Positions 47,914-55,730 of a stretch of DNA of 64,000 nt are shown piece by piece; positions within the stretch are counted from its first letter, which is position 1, and each line of letters begins with the position of its first letter. Source of the DNA: Lachnospiraceae bacterium (GTDB lineage Bacteria > Bacillota > Clostridia > Lachnospirales > Lachnospiraceae); assembly GCA_031272185.1 (NCBI GenBank), contig JAISUG010000045.1, positions 1 through 64,000 on the forward strand, given 5' to 3'. Made by a program: the position numbers and the translations under genes. The notes beneath the pieces were generated by a model. That model ran no database searches, was not told the origin of the DNA, and saw only the letters and a list, made by a program, of their open reading frames with translations.

Positions 47914-49023
47914 TTGAGACTGGGGGATGCATCTAGACATATGGAAAACTTCGAGGTTTCGGACAAGTTTGAGACAATGGATATGGTTGAAGTGATAGAT
48001 GGTGTGGCGATGGAAGAGATTGCAGAAGATGCCGCTGCCATCGACGGCGTACAGTCATCCGGCGCCATGACTTTGGTCGATGCCACTGGGTTTGCAGATG
48101 ACGAGAAGTCGGATGAGGGAATCGGTAAAACGGTCGATGGTAGCTTCGAAGCGGCCGAGGGTGGCTTCGAAGATAGCGATGGTGGACAGGGAGTGGTCGA
48201 TGGTGGCTTGGAATCGGTCGATGGTAGCTGGGAAGAGAACGATGGCGGCCGGGAAGTGGCGGACCAGTCGGAGTGGGAGGCCATAGTGGAAGCGGTGCTT
48301 TTCACCATGGGCGACTCAGTGGAGCTGCGCCAGCTGGCGGCCGCTTTGGGGCAGGACGAGGGGACTGCATTGCAGATAGTGCGGCAGCTGCAGGGGCGCT
48401 ATGAGATCGAAAAGCGCGGGATGCAGATCGTGGAGCTGGACGGCAATTACCAGATGTGCACCAAGTCCAAGTACTACGAAAACTTGATCAGGGTGGCGAG
48501 CACCCCGAAACGGCAGGCCTTGACGGAAGTGATGCTGGAAACACTTTCCATAGTTGCCTACAAGCAGCCCATCACAAAACTGGAAATTTCCAAGATCCGC
48601 GGGGTTTCCAGCGACCACGCCATCAACCGCCTCATCGAGTACAACCTTGTATATGAAGTGGGGCGTCTGGATGCGCCCGGCCGCCCGATGCTGTTTGCCA
48701 CCACGGAGGAGTTTCTGCGCAGGTTCGGCGTGGGCTCCACCCATGAGCTCCCCTCTGTAGACCCGGTGAGAATGGCTGAGATGCGGCATCAGGCGGAAAA
48801 TGAGCTGGGCGTGTTCCCGGAGGAAGAGGGAGAAGAAGAAATCGATGGGATTGGGGAAGACGGGGAGATGGCGCCGGCACCGGGACTTGAGGCAGAGATA
48901 GAAGAAGAGATAGAGGCAGAGATAGAAGAAGAGATAGAGGCAGAGATAGAAGAAGAGATAGAGGCAGAGATAGAGGCAGAGATAGAAGAAGATAACATAG
49001 AAGATGGCGGCTGGCGGCAGTGA
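47914..49023 (+). CDS. scpB: Segregation and condensation protein B with acidic extensions
   Basis: 369 residues from TTG 47914, preceded by GAAGG. Residues about 117-285 are ScpB, two winged helices that stabilise the ScpA-SMC complex: EAIVEAVLFTMGDSVELRQL, TEVMLETLSIVAYKQPITK and GRLDAPGRPMLFATTEEFL. Family members are about 190 residues. Here an acidic N-terminal extension of about 115 residues has repeats of GGFEDSDGG and VDGSWEEND type. The C-terminal tail repeats EIEEEIEA over 24-bp units (48895-48990). The tail would be a highly acidic helix. Confidence 0.93.
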   Translation: MRLGDASRHMENFEVSDKFETMDMVEVIDGVAMEEIAEDAAAIDGVQSSGAMTLVDATGFADDEKSDEGIGKTVDGSFEAAEGGFEDSDGGQGVVDGGLESVDGSWEENDGGREVADQSEWEAIVEAVLFTMGDSVELRQLAAALGQDEGTALQIVRQLQGRYEIEKRGMQIVELDGNYQMCTKSKYYENLIRVASTPKRQALTEVMLETLSIVAYKQPITKLEISKIRGVSSDHAINRLIEYNLVYEVGRLDAPGRPMLFATTEEFLRRFGVGSTHELPSVDPVRMAEMRHQAENELGVFPEEEGEEEIDGIGEDGEMAPAPGLEAEIEEEIEAEIEEEIEAEIEEEIEAEIEAEIEEDNIEDGGWRQ

Positions 49024-49079
49024 TCGATGGTGCTTGGGGGCGGGGGGATACAGGTCGCAGATGTGCGGAGGAGGGGTAT

Positions 49080-49931
49080 ATGTTTCGGATAGGGACATTG
49101 GCGGATTGGTTCGGTGTGGGGCTGCGGGAGGGCATCAGGCAGTCCCAGCGGGTGGGTGCCGAGGGCGTGCAGGTGTACGCCTGGAATGAATTGAACCCAT
49201 TGACCGTGACCACTGGCGAACTAAACGAACTAAAACGACTGGCCGTGGACTGCGGCCAGAAAGTGACGGCACTGTGCGGGGAACTGGGCGGCCATGGGCT
49301 GGAAATCCAGGAGGACAATGCATGGCGGGTCGCATACCTGAAAAAAACCATTGACTGCGCATTGACTCTGGACTGCAATGTGGTGACCACCCATATCGGG
49401 TGCATCCCCGAAGACAAAAACCTCCCCAAGTACCGGGCCATGCTGGAAGCCTGCGGGGAGGTCGCCTCATATGCCGCCGAGAGGGGGGCTTGGCTGGCGG
49501 TGGAGACAGGACCGGAACCGGTGGCGCGGCTGGTGGATTTCATCGGGGCCTGCCCCAAAGGGCTGGCGGTGAACTACGACCCTGCGAACTTGGTCATGGT
49601 CACCGGGGACGACGAGGTGCAGGGGGTGTATACCGCTGGAAAACTCATTGTACATACACACGCCAAGGACGGGAAGTGCAACAAGCGTGTGGGGGCGGAG
49701 GTGTTTTACGGGGTTTTCGCCGATGGGGGCGTGGAGGCGCTACGGGAGGCGGATATGGCCACGGAGTACCCCCTGGGGCAAGGCGACGTGCGCTGGGAAG
49801 CGTACCTGAATGCGCTCCGGGATGTGGGATATGACGGGTTTTTGACCATCGAGCGGGAAGTGGGCGAAAACGCAGGGGCGGATATCGCATTGGCGGTGGG
49901 GTTTCTGCAGGAAGCGATAGCGGGGATGTAA
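49080..49931 (+). CDS. Sugar phosphate isomerase/epimerase (xylose isomerase-like barrel)
   Basis: 283 residues from ATG 49080 with a GGAGGAGGGG site. TIM barrel of the AP endonuclease 2 superfamily: VTTHIGCIPEDKN, LAVETGPEPVARL with a metal-binding Glu, AVNYDPANLVM with a metal-binding Asp, VHTHAKDGK and a terminal GFLTIERE with Glu. It probably isomerises or epimerises a keto-sugar. With deoC and the Gfo/Idh dehydrogenase following in the same direction, a sugar or deoxysugar catabolic set is likely. Confidence 0.88.
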   Translation: MFRIGTLADWFGVGLREGIRQSQRVGAEGVQVYAWNELNPLTVTTGELNELKRLAVDCGQKVTALCGELGGHGLEIQEDNAWRVAYLKKTIDCALTLDCNVVTTHIGCIPEDKNLPKYRAMLEACGEVASYAAERGAWLAVETGPEPVARLVDFIGACPKGLAVNYDPANLVMVTGDDEVQGVYTAGKLIVHTHAKDGKCNKRVGAEVFYGVFADGGVEALREADMATEYPLGQGDVRWEAYLNALRDVGYDGFLTIEREVGENAGADIALAVGFLQEAIAGM

Positions 49932-50015
49932 TCCGGGCGCAGGTCAGAGGGCCGACCACGTATCGTAACTGCATGTGGGTAGGTGAAGTGGGAACCGAAA
50001 GGACGGGATAGACCG

Positions 50016-50750
50016 ATGAAGAAACTGACAACTCATGACATCGCGCAAATGATTGACCATTCGCTGCTGCAGCCGATGCTCACCAGGCAGGAGATGGAGG
50101 CGGGGTGCCGCATAGCTGCGCAGTACCAATGCGCGACAGTGTGCGTGAAACCTTGCGACGTGAGCGACGCCCATGACATATTGGAGTCCACACCTGTGCG
50201 GGTCACCACGGTCATAGGGTTCCCCCACGGGTCGAACCTCACCGCCGTCAAATGCAAAGAAGTCGAGATGGCGATCCGAGGCGGGTGCAAGGAAGTCGAC
50301 GTGGTGCAGAACATCGGGCGGCTGCTATCGGAAGACACCACCATAGTGGAGGCGGACCTCTACAATGTGGTGAAAGTGGCCCACCAAGCCGGCTTGCTGG
50401 TAAAAGTGATATTGGAAAATGCATACCTGACGGACGAGCAGAAGATCCTGTCCTGCAAGATCGCAGTTGCGGCGGGCGCCGATTTCGTGAAGACATCCAC
50501 GGGGTACGGGCCCGGTGGGGCGACAATCCATGACATACGCCTGATGCGGGCCAATGTGCCCAAAAGAGTGCTGGTGAAAGCCGCTGGGGGCGTGCGCACA
50601 TTGGACAGCGCGCTGGCGGTGCGGGCGGTGGGCGCATCCCGCATAGGGGCGACCGCCACGGTGAAGATCCTCTCAGAGGCCCAGGAACGGGAAGCGCTGG
50701 GGACGCTCTATGCGCTAAAGGCAGATGACGTGCCTGACGAGGCGATGTAG
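50016..50750 (+). CDS. deoC: Deoxyribose-phosphate aldolase
   Basis: 244 residues from ATG 50016. It cleaves 2-deoxyribose 5-phosphate to glyceraldehyde 3-phosphate and acetaldehyde. The Schiff-base lysine is in ADFVKTSTGYGPGGAT, and VKAAGGVRTL carries the second lysine. VTTVIGFPHGSN and EVDVVQNIGRL are family hallmarks. No deoB, deoD or pdp genes are nearby, so it may serve the neighbouring sugar genes more than nucleoside salvage. Confidence 0.94.
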   Translation: MKKLTTHDIAQMIDHSLLQPMLTRQEMEAGCRIAAQYQCATVCVKPCDVSDAHDILESTPVRVTTVIGFPHGSNLTAVKCKEVEMAIRGGCKEVDVVQNIGRLLSEDTTIVEADLYNVVKVAHQAGLLVKVILENAYLTDEQKILSCKIAVAAGADFVKTSTGYGPGGATIHDIRLMRANVPKRVLVKAAGGVRTLDSALAVRAVGASRIGATATVKILSEAQEREALGTLYALKADDVPDEAM

Positions 50751-50770
50751 GTATGGCTCTGTCGACTAAG

Positions 50771-50826
50771 CCTTGAGCAAAGTTGATACTAATGTCGAAT
50801 GCGCATCGTTTAGTTGGTGGAACAAT
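50771..50826 (+). repeat. Dispersed leader element, Gfo/Idh copy
   Basis: GTCGACTAAGCCTTGAGCAA at the left and CGTTTAGTTGGTGGAACAAT at the right. Both halves match the glnS leader element, and the right half matches the scpB copy. It ends 31 bp before the dehydrogenase start. Confidence 0.7.
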
Positions 50827-50857
50827 GTAAGTAAATCGGTGCGGACTGGGGATCGCC

Positions 50858-52099
50858 ATGGATAAAATGCGGATCGGTGTAGTTGGCTGCGGCGTCATCA
50901 GCGAGATATACCTGAAGAACCTGACGACGCTGTTCCCACATGTGGAGGTGGTGGGGTGCGCGGACACATTCAACGAAAAGGCATCACAGAGGGCGGGGGA
51001 ATTCCGGATTCGGCCGATGGGTACGGATGAACTGGTGCGATGCCCCGACGTGGACGTGGTGCTGAACCTGACAAACCCCAGGTTCCATGCGGACGTGTCA
51101 ATCACGGCACTGGAAAATGGCAAGCATGTGTACAGCGAGAAGCCGCTGGCGGACAGTTTTGCCCGCGGCCGGGATATCATGGAACTCGCGGCGAAGAAAA
51201 ACTTGCGGGTGGGGTGCGCACCGGACACGTTCCTGGGGGAGTCGCTGCAATCAGCATGCAAGGCCCTGGCAGATGGGCGGATCGGGCGGCCGCTGGCGGC
51301 CGCGGCGTTCATGACCACGCCGGGGCACGAACGCTGGCACACGAACCCCGCATTTTACTACCAGCAGGGGGGCGGGCCGCATCTGGACATGGGGCCTTAT
51401 TACCTGACCGCATTGGTGGCGATGCTGGGGCCCATATCCAGGGTGGCGTGTTTGGCGGGCAGGGGGCATAAGGAGCGGGCCATAGCGACGGGGCCGTTGG
51501 CTGGCACGCATTTCCCGGTGGAGGTGGACTCCCACTATGGGGCAACCATGGAATTTGCCTGCGGCGCCATACTGACGCTCATGTGGTCATTTGACATCTG
51601 GGCGACGAACCTGCCGTTCATCGAGGTCTATGGGAGCGAAGGCACGCTGTCGCTGCCTGACCCGAACTGGTTTGATGGGGAGGTGCGGGTCCGGGGGATG
51701 GCGGACGGGGATTTCGCCGTATTGCCCGTGGGACCGGTGTGGGCGCACCCGGAACAAAACCGCCTGGGCCCGGCAAGGGTGGCGGACATAGGCAAGTCGG
51801 ACACAGTCAAGGCGGACACAGGCCAGATGGACATAGGCAAGTCGGACACAGTCAAGGCGGACACAGCAAGCACCCCCGAAAGACATAACCTGCGGGGGTT
51901 GGGATTGGCGCAGATGTGCCAGGCGATCCAAACCGGCGGGGAACACTGCGCCACCGGGGAGATGGGCCTGCATGTGCTGGAAGCTCTGGAGGCGATGGAT
52001 GTGTCGGCCGCCACGGGGCAGGCGGTGCCACTATCAACAACATGCCGGAAACCGCCGATGCCGGTCGTTGACATGGTACGTGGGAAGCATGGACCGTGA
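50858..52099 (+). CDS. Gfo/Idh/MocA family oxidoreductase
   Basis: 413 residues. Rossmann domain with GVVGCGVISEIYLKNL, NPRFHADVSITALENGKHVY and the EKPLA motif (YSEKPLADS). The C-terminal sheet includes GGGPHLDMGPYYLTAL, where the HxxD pair is catalytic. It is an NAD(P)-dependent sugar or inositol dehydrogenase. Residues about 308-338 are an added Asp/Lys/Thr-rich insert in which DIGKSDTVKADT occurs twice 15 codons apart, between the C-terminal domain strands. Confidence 0.9.
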   Translation: MDKMRIGVVGCGVISEIYLKNLTTLFPHVEVVGCADTFNEKASQRAGEFRIRPMGTDELVRCPDVDVVLNLTNPRFHADVSITALENGKHVYSEKPLADSFARGRDIMELAAKKNLRVGCAPDTFLGESLQSACKALADGRIGRPLAAAAFMTTPGHERWHTNPAFYYQQGGGPHLDMGPYYLTALVAMLGPISRVACLAGRGHKERAIATGPLAGTHFPVEVDSHYGATMEFACGAILTLMWSFDIWATNLPFIEVYGSEGTLSLPDPNWFDGEVRVRGMADGDFAVLPVGPVWAHPEQNRLGPARVADIGKSDTVKADTGQMDIGKSDTVKADTASTPERHNLRGLGLAQMCQAIQTGGEHCATGEMGLHVLEALEAMDVSAATGQAVPLSTTCRKPPMPVVDMVRGKHGP

Positions 52100-52151
52100 T
52101 GGGGCCTGTGACAGTATAAAAAGGGTGAGTGGGCTTCCGAGGCCTTTGTGA

Positions 52152-52241
52152 TTGGGGGAAGCGCATATGGGGCGGTCGGTGGAGGAAATCGGCGGCAGCT
52201 GAGGATGCCAATGCCGGTATTTGGGGGAAGCGCATATGGGG
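52152..52241 (+). repeat. 69-bp duplication of ribosome site and start codon
   Basis: TTGGGGGAAGCGCATATGGG occurs at 52152 and 52221. The second holds the activase start (ATG 52236). The first holds an ATG (52167) in the same frame that is followed by 11 codons and a stop. Confidence 0.92.
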
Positions 52242-53336
52242 ACCGACAGGGACACGAAGCTGTGTGTCACGCATATAGAAAGATTTGCCACACACGACGG
52301 GCCGGGCATACGCACCGTCGTGTTTTTCAAGGGTTGCCCGCTGCACTGCCCCTGGTGCGCGAACCCGGAGACACAGGATTTCCGGCCCCAGCTGCTATAC
52401 GATGTGAAGAAATGTGTGGGCTGCCGGGCGTGCGAGCAGGTATGCCCGACGGGAGCGATATATTTTCGAGGTCTGGGGGAAGGTGCGGGGGTATGCACCC
52501 TTTGCTCCCAGTGCGAGGAGGCGTGCCCACAGGGGGCCATCGAGTTTGTGGGTGATGTGATGACCGTTGGTGAAGTGCTGGCGGAAGTGGAGAGGGACAA
52601 GGAGTATTATGGGGGGGATGGGGGGCTCACGGCCAGCGGCGGGGAGCCTTTCGCACAGCAGGAGGGCCTGCTGGCCATGTTGCGGGAGTCCAGACGTTTG
52701 GGGATAGGCACCGCGGTGGAGACCACCGGAAACACGCCCGGTGAGGCGCTGTGGGCGGCAGAGCCTTTCGTCGACCATTTCCTGTATGATTTCAAGCATG
52801 TGGACGATGGTGTGCTTCGGGGGGTCACAGGTGGGGATGGGAAACGCATCAAAGAAAACCTGGCGTGGCTGCTGGGGCATTGCCCACAGAAAGTGACGGT
52901 GCGCATCCCGGTGATACCTGGGTTCAATGCCGCCTCGGGCGGTGCAGGTGCGGGCGGTGCAGACGCAGGCGGTACAGACGCAGACGGTACAGGCACGACC
53001 GGAACAGGTGCGGGCAAAACAGGTGCGGGCGGTGCAGGCACGACCGGTGAAGGCGACGGCCCTGTGCTGGTACAAATGTTGCGGTATCTACACAGCATCG
53101 GGGCTAAACGGGTCAGCCTGCTGCCCTACCATACATTGGGCAAAGAAAAGTACCAAAAGCTGGGGAGGGAGTACACCTGGGGCTGCGGTGGGGTTGCAAG
53201 CGCTGCGGCAAGCGCCGCGGACCAACTATCCCCATCTGACTTGGTTTCGGATGTAGCCCCCCTACGGGAAGAAGACCTGGCATGGGCCCTGCAGTTGGCG
53301 CAAGGGCTGGGGCTGACTGCGGATGTGGGCGGGTGA
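52236..53336 (+). CDS. Glycyl-radical enzyme activating protein (radical SAM)
   Basis: 366 residues from ATG 52236. The radical-SAM cluster is CPLHCPWC (CxxxCxxC), with an inserted two-cluster ferredoxin domain (CVGCRACEQVCPTGAI and CTLCSQCEEACPQGAI), the layout of activases other than PflA itself. TASGGEPFAQQ and VRIPVIPGFN are further family motifs. After VIPGFNAAS comes a Gly/Ala/Thr/Asp repeat insert of about 45 residues built from GAGG and DADG units; the normal end LLPYHTLGKEKYQKLGREY follows. The glycyl-radical enzyme it should activate is not in the window. Confidence 0.9.
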   Translation: MGTDRDTKLCVTHIERFATHDGPGIRTVVFFKGCPLHCPWCANPETQDFRPQLLYDVKKCVGCRACEQVCPTGAIYFRGLGEGAGVCTLCSQCEEACPQGAIEFVGDVMTVGEVLAEVERDKEYYGGDGGLTASGGEPFAQQEGLLAMLRESRRLGIGTAVETTGNTPGEALWAAEPFVDHFLYDFKHVDDGVLRGVTGGDGKRIKENLAWLLGHCPQKVTVRIPVIPGFNAASGGAGAGGADAGGTDADGTGTTGTGAGKTGAGGAGTTGEGDGPVLVQMLRYLHSIGAKRVSLLPYHTLGKEKYQKLGREYTWGCGGVASAAASAADQLSPSDLVSDVAPLREEDLAWALQLAQGLGLTADVGG

Positions 53337-53743
53337 GCAGCATTGAGCCGGATGCATCTGCACTTGCAAAGCGCCTGGCCGCATGATACACTCGTGAACG
53401 GAAGGTTATTACGTCACTGAGCGGTCTTTTCGCTTTCATGCGGTGTGGACATCGGTTGGCTGTAGAGAGAACAGAGCATACTCGTGAACGACATGCTGTT
53501 TTCATATGCTGTATACCGTTTCCGTCATGATGAACGGTATGCATCTTGCATCGCAGCTCAATGATTGGGGTCATCCCGTCGGGTGGTAAAAGAATTGAGT
53601 TTTCCCATTGCATTTTTGAAGGAGATGTGCGATAATGATTCATACAATACATACTATTAAAGTATGAATTATGTGGCAGGACTGACCTGCATCTTGTGAT
53701 GGAGCAATAACCAATATACGCTAAACGATAAGGAGGTAACGCC
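53337..53743 (+). other. 407-bp gap before the nitroreductase gene
   Basis: An AT-richer gap. ACTCGTGAACG occurs at about 53390 and 53481. An 8-bp hairpin (ATACCGTT/AACGGTAT) lies near 53515-53545. A CATACT/AGTATG hairpin follows the promoter. No convincing ORF is seen. Confidence 0.6.
53608..53636 (+). promoter_or_regulatory. Promoter of the nitroreductase gene
   Basis: TTGCAT (53608-53613), 17-bp spacer, GATAAT (53631-53636). A small CATACT/AGTATG hairpin lies just downstream and could be an operator. Confidence 0.6.
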
Positions 53744-54265
53744 ATGGAAACTTTGAAGACAATCGCAAAACGTCACTCGACGCGGGCATTTTCGGACAAG
53801 CCTGTGCCAAAAGAAGCATTGGAAACCATCCTGGCCGCCGGCAGCGCGGCCCCGGTGGGGGGCAAGGACTATGAGAGCCTTCACCTCACTGTGATCACGG
53901 ACAAGGCTGCTCTGGACAGAATCGTCGCATCCTTCCAGGCCGCGACCAAGTTGGACCGCAACCCGCTGTATGGCACGGGGACTTTCGTGCTGGTGTCGTC
54001 GAAAGAACCGAAAGCCCCGGGGCTGAACTACGCCAATGCCGCCTGCGTGATCGACCACATGCTGATCGCAGCTGCTGATTTGGGCGTGGACAGCGTATAC
54101 CTCTGGGGCGTGCTCAATGCATTGAACGCCGATGCCAAACTGCTTAAAGCCCTGGGCATCCCGGAAGGGTTCACGCCCGCATCAGGCGTCGCGCTGGGGT
54201 ACGCCGCGGAACCCTCCGACGCAGAGAAAGACCTGACATTCAGGTTGGCGACGAACTACGTGTAG
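53744..54265 (+). CDS. Nitroreductase family protein
   Basis: 173 residues with an AAGGAGG site. A small FMN-dependent reductase: RHSTRAFSDKPVPKEALETI at the N-terminus, AGSAAPVGGKDYE for FMN binding, CVIDHMLIAADLGVDSVYLWG and a C-terminal VALGYAAEP. It reduces nitro compounds or quinones; the physiological substrate is unknown. Transcribed toward the AraC gene, which points back at it. Its last codons (ATNYV-TAG) are duplicated 69 bp downstream in frame. Confidence 0.9.
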   Translation: METLKTIAKRHSTRAFSDKPVPKEALETILAAGSAAPVGGKDYESLHLTVITDKAALDRIVASFQAATKLDRNPLYGTGTFVLVSSKEPKAPGLNYANAACVIDHMLIAAADLGVDSVYLWGVLNALNADAKLLKALGIPEGFTPASGVALGYAAEPSDAEKDLTFRLATNYV

Positions 54266-54334
54266 GATCTGGGGGGAGGCCGGGGAGATGCCCAGGGGCC
54301 CGGCACATCAACTCCGGCGACGAACTACGTGTAA
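54248..54334 (+). repeat. 69-bp in-frame duplication of the nitroreductase 3' end
   Basis: GCGACGAACTACGTGTAG at the end of the gene recurs as GCGACGAACTACGTGTAA at 54317. The frame between is open for 17 codons. The sequence after each stop (GATCTGGGG and GATGCAGGC, then GGCCGGG) is also similar. Confidence 0.93.
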
Positions 54335-54380
54335 GATGCAGGCGGGTGGCCGGGCAGATGTCCGGGGGCAGCCCCGTGCG

Positions 54381-55331
54381 TCACGTGTTTGCGCGAAAAT
54401 GCAGGGGGTGGCGGCCTGAGGCCAGTTCCATGGGCGTGGCGCCGGAGAACTTTTTGATTTCTTTGTAGAAATGGGACTGGTCGTAGAACCCCAGTTCCTC
54501 GCCGGAGGGGACCTGCGGGCGCCGGTGGGCAGTGCCCAAAACGGCGCATCCTGGGGTGGGGACGGCGCACAGTGAGGCGAATCCGGTGTCGGCGCCGGAC
54601 CGGTGGGTTTCGGCCAGGAGCATCCGGACGATGTGCTGGAAGCGGGTGATGCGGCAGTAGAGTTTCGGGGTCATGCCCACATATTTGACGAACTGGCTGT
54701 ATACGTGGCTGTATGAATAATGGAACCGGTGGGCGATGTCGCTGATGGCGATGTCGCCCTTTGCCGTATGGATCTCGTCCACGATGCGGTTGACGACCGC
54801 ACAGTCACTGTCCATGCGGTAATACCCTCCAAACCCCTCGCCAAAAACCTGCGCCCTGTCGGCCAGCGTGGTGGCTGCGAACAGGCGCCTGCCGACGAGT
54901 GCTTCCGAGGAGCCCTGGTCGCCCCGGATGATCTCCATATTGACACAGTCACGGGCACGGATGTCCGCGACATGCCCCAGCAGGTTGGTCCGGAAACGCA
55001 CGCAGAAATACTCCGTATCCGGCACGAGGGGGTACATGTCCAGTTTCAGCACCGTGCCGCAGTAGTACGCAAGGACATGGCCGCCCTTGCGGCAGAACAT
55101 CAAATCGATGCAGTTGTCGGGGATGATGGGGACCCGGACCATATATGCAGGGGTGCGGAAAGAGAAGAACAGCGAAATACCCGCCAGGTCTGAGGGCATT
55201 TCCTCGTAATCCAGCACGTATGAAGGGAAGTATGGCTGTACGGGTGTAGGCTCCCAGAGGGCTGCGTCGGTTGCGCCCGGGCCGGGCGTCGGTGGGCAGT
55301 GCGGATGTACGGGTGTGTTTTTCAGGCGCAT
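54381..55331 (-). CDS. AraC family regulator with an insertion in the second HTH
   Basis: 316 residues on the minus strand. The N-terminal 190 residues are a sensor domain (IIPDNCIDLMFCRKGGHVLA, then CVRFRTNLLGHVADI). The C-terminal AraC domain has a good first helix-turn-helix (GDIAISDIAHRFHYSYSHVY). In the second, FASLCA should run straight into ELGFYDQSHFYKEIKKF but is split by about 22 extra residues (from VPTPG to VPSGE). The N-terminus has TPVHPH and TPVQPY 23 codons apart. ATG 55331 has no clear ribosome site. An 11-codon frame with AAGGAG lies just upstream in another frame. Confidence 0.85.
   Translation of the reverse strand: MRLKNTPVHPHCPPTPGPGATDAALWEPTPVQPYFPSYVLDYEEMPSDLAGISLFFSFRTPAYMVRVPIIPDNCIDLMFCRKGGHVLAYYCGTVLKLDMYPLVPDTEYFCVRFRTNLLGHVADIRARDCVNMEIIRGDQGSSEALVGRRLFAATTLADRAQVFGEGFGGYYRMDSDCAVVNRIVDEIHTAKGDIAISDIAHRFHYSYSHVYSQFVKYVGMTPKLYCRITRFQHIVRMLLAETHRSGADTGFASLCAVPTPGCAVLGTAHRRPQVPSGEELGFYDQSHFYKEIKKFSGATPMELASGRHPLHFRANT
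55237..55316 (-). repeat. 69-bp in-frame duplication at the start of the AraC gene
   Basis: TGTACGGGTGT (plus strand) occurs at 55237 and 55306, encoding TPV-H/Q-P-H/Y on the minus strand. Confidence 0.8.
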
Positions 55332-55353
55332 CTGGCGTATGTCCGGCTTGTAC

Positions 55354-55389
55354 CTATGCCGCGGCTCCTTTCCGGGGTGGGATGTACAT
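55354..55389 (-). CDS. Possible leader peptide of the AraC gene
   Basis: ATG 55389 follows AAGGAGCACC and opens MYIPPRKGAAA then TAG. This is the only good ribosome site in the leader. The AraC frame begins 22 nt after the stop. It may be a true leader peptide, or the original start separated from the gene by a frameshift. Confidence 0.4.
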   Translation of the reverse strand: MYIPPRKGAAA

Positions 55390-55410
55390 ATGGTGCTCCT
55401 TGTCGAAGGG

Positions 55411-55439
55411 ATTCTACCACAAAGTGAAGATTTTTACAA
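55411..55439 (-). promoter_or_regulatory. Promoter of the AraC gene
   Basis: On the minus strand: TTGTAA, 17-bp spacer, TAGAAT with a TGG extension. The transcript would start near 55404. Confidence 0.65.
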
Positions 55440-55567
55440 TGCAGAAATCGGAGCGGCTGTCGTATACTTTAGGTGCCAGCTGAGGGCAAGCCCCCGGGTG
55501 TAAGCCCATGGGATGGTTGGGCTATGCCGGGCCGGGTACTGACGGTGGCGGGGCGACGAGGGTGTCG

Positions 55568-55594
55568 GGGCGAATCGCCCTATTTTTGTATAAT
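55568..55594 (+). promoter_or_regulatory. Hairpin with T-run followed by TATAAT, upstream of the ALDH gene
   Basis: GGGCG, AAT, CGCCC, then TATTTTTG (a weak terminator) runs straight into TATAAT at 55589-55594. No good -35 box is present, so activator dependence is possible. The AraC gene diverges from the same gap. Confidence 0.45.
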
Positions 55595-55730
55595 GATCCA
55601 AGGGCGGTCGCCGGGAAGACGGCCCAAGAAAAGTGGCGGACCAAAAACCCATCCCGTCCATCCGGCTTGTTGTGGATCGGTTCATTCGTAGCGTGCGGGA
55701 CCCATTTGTAATGAAACGTTGGGGGGAATC

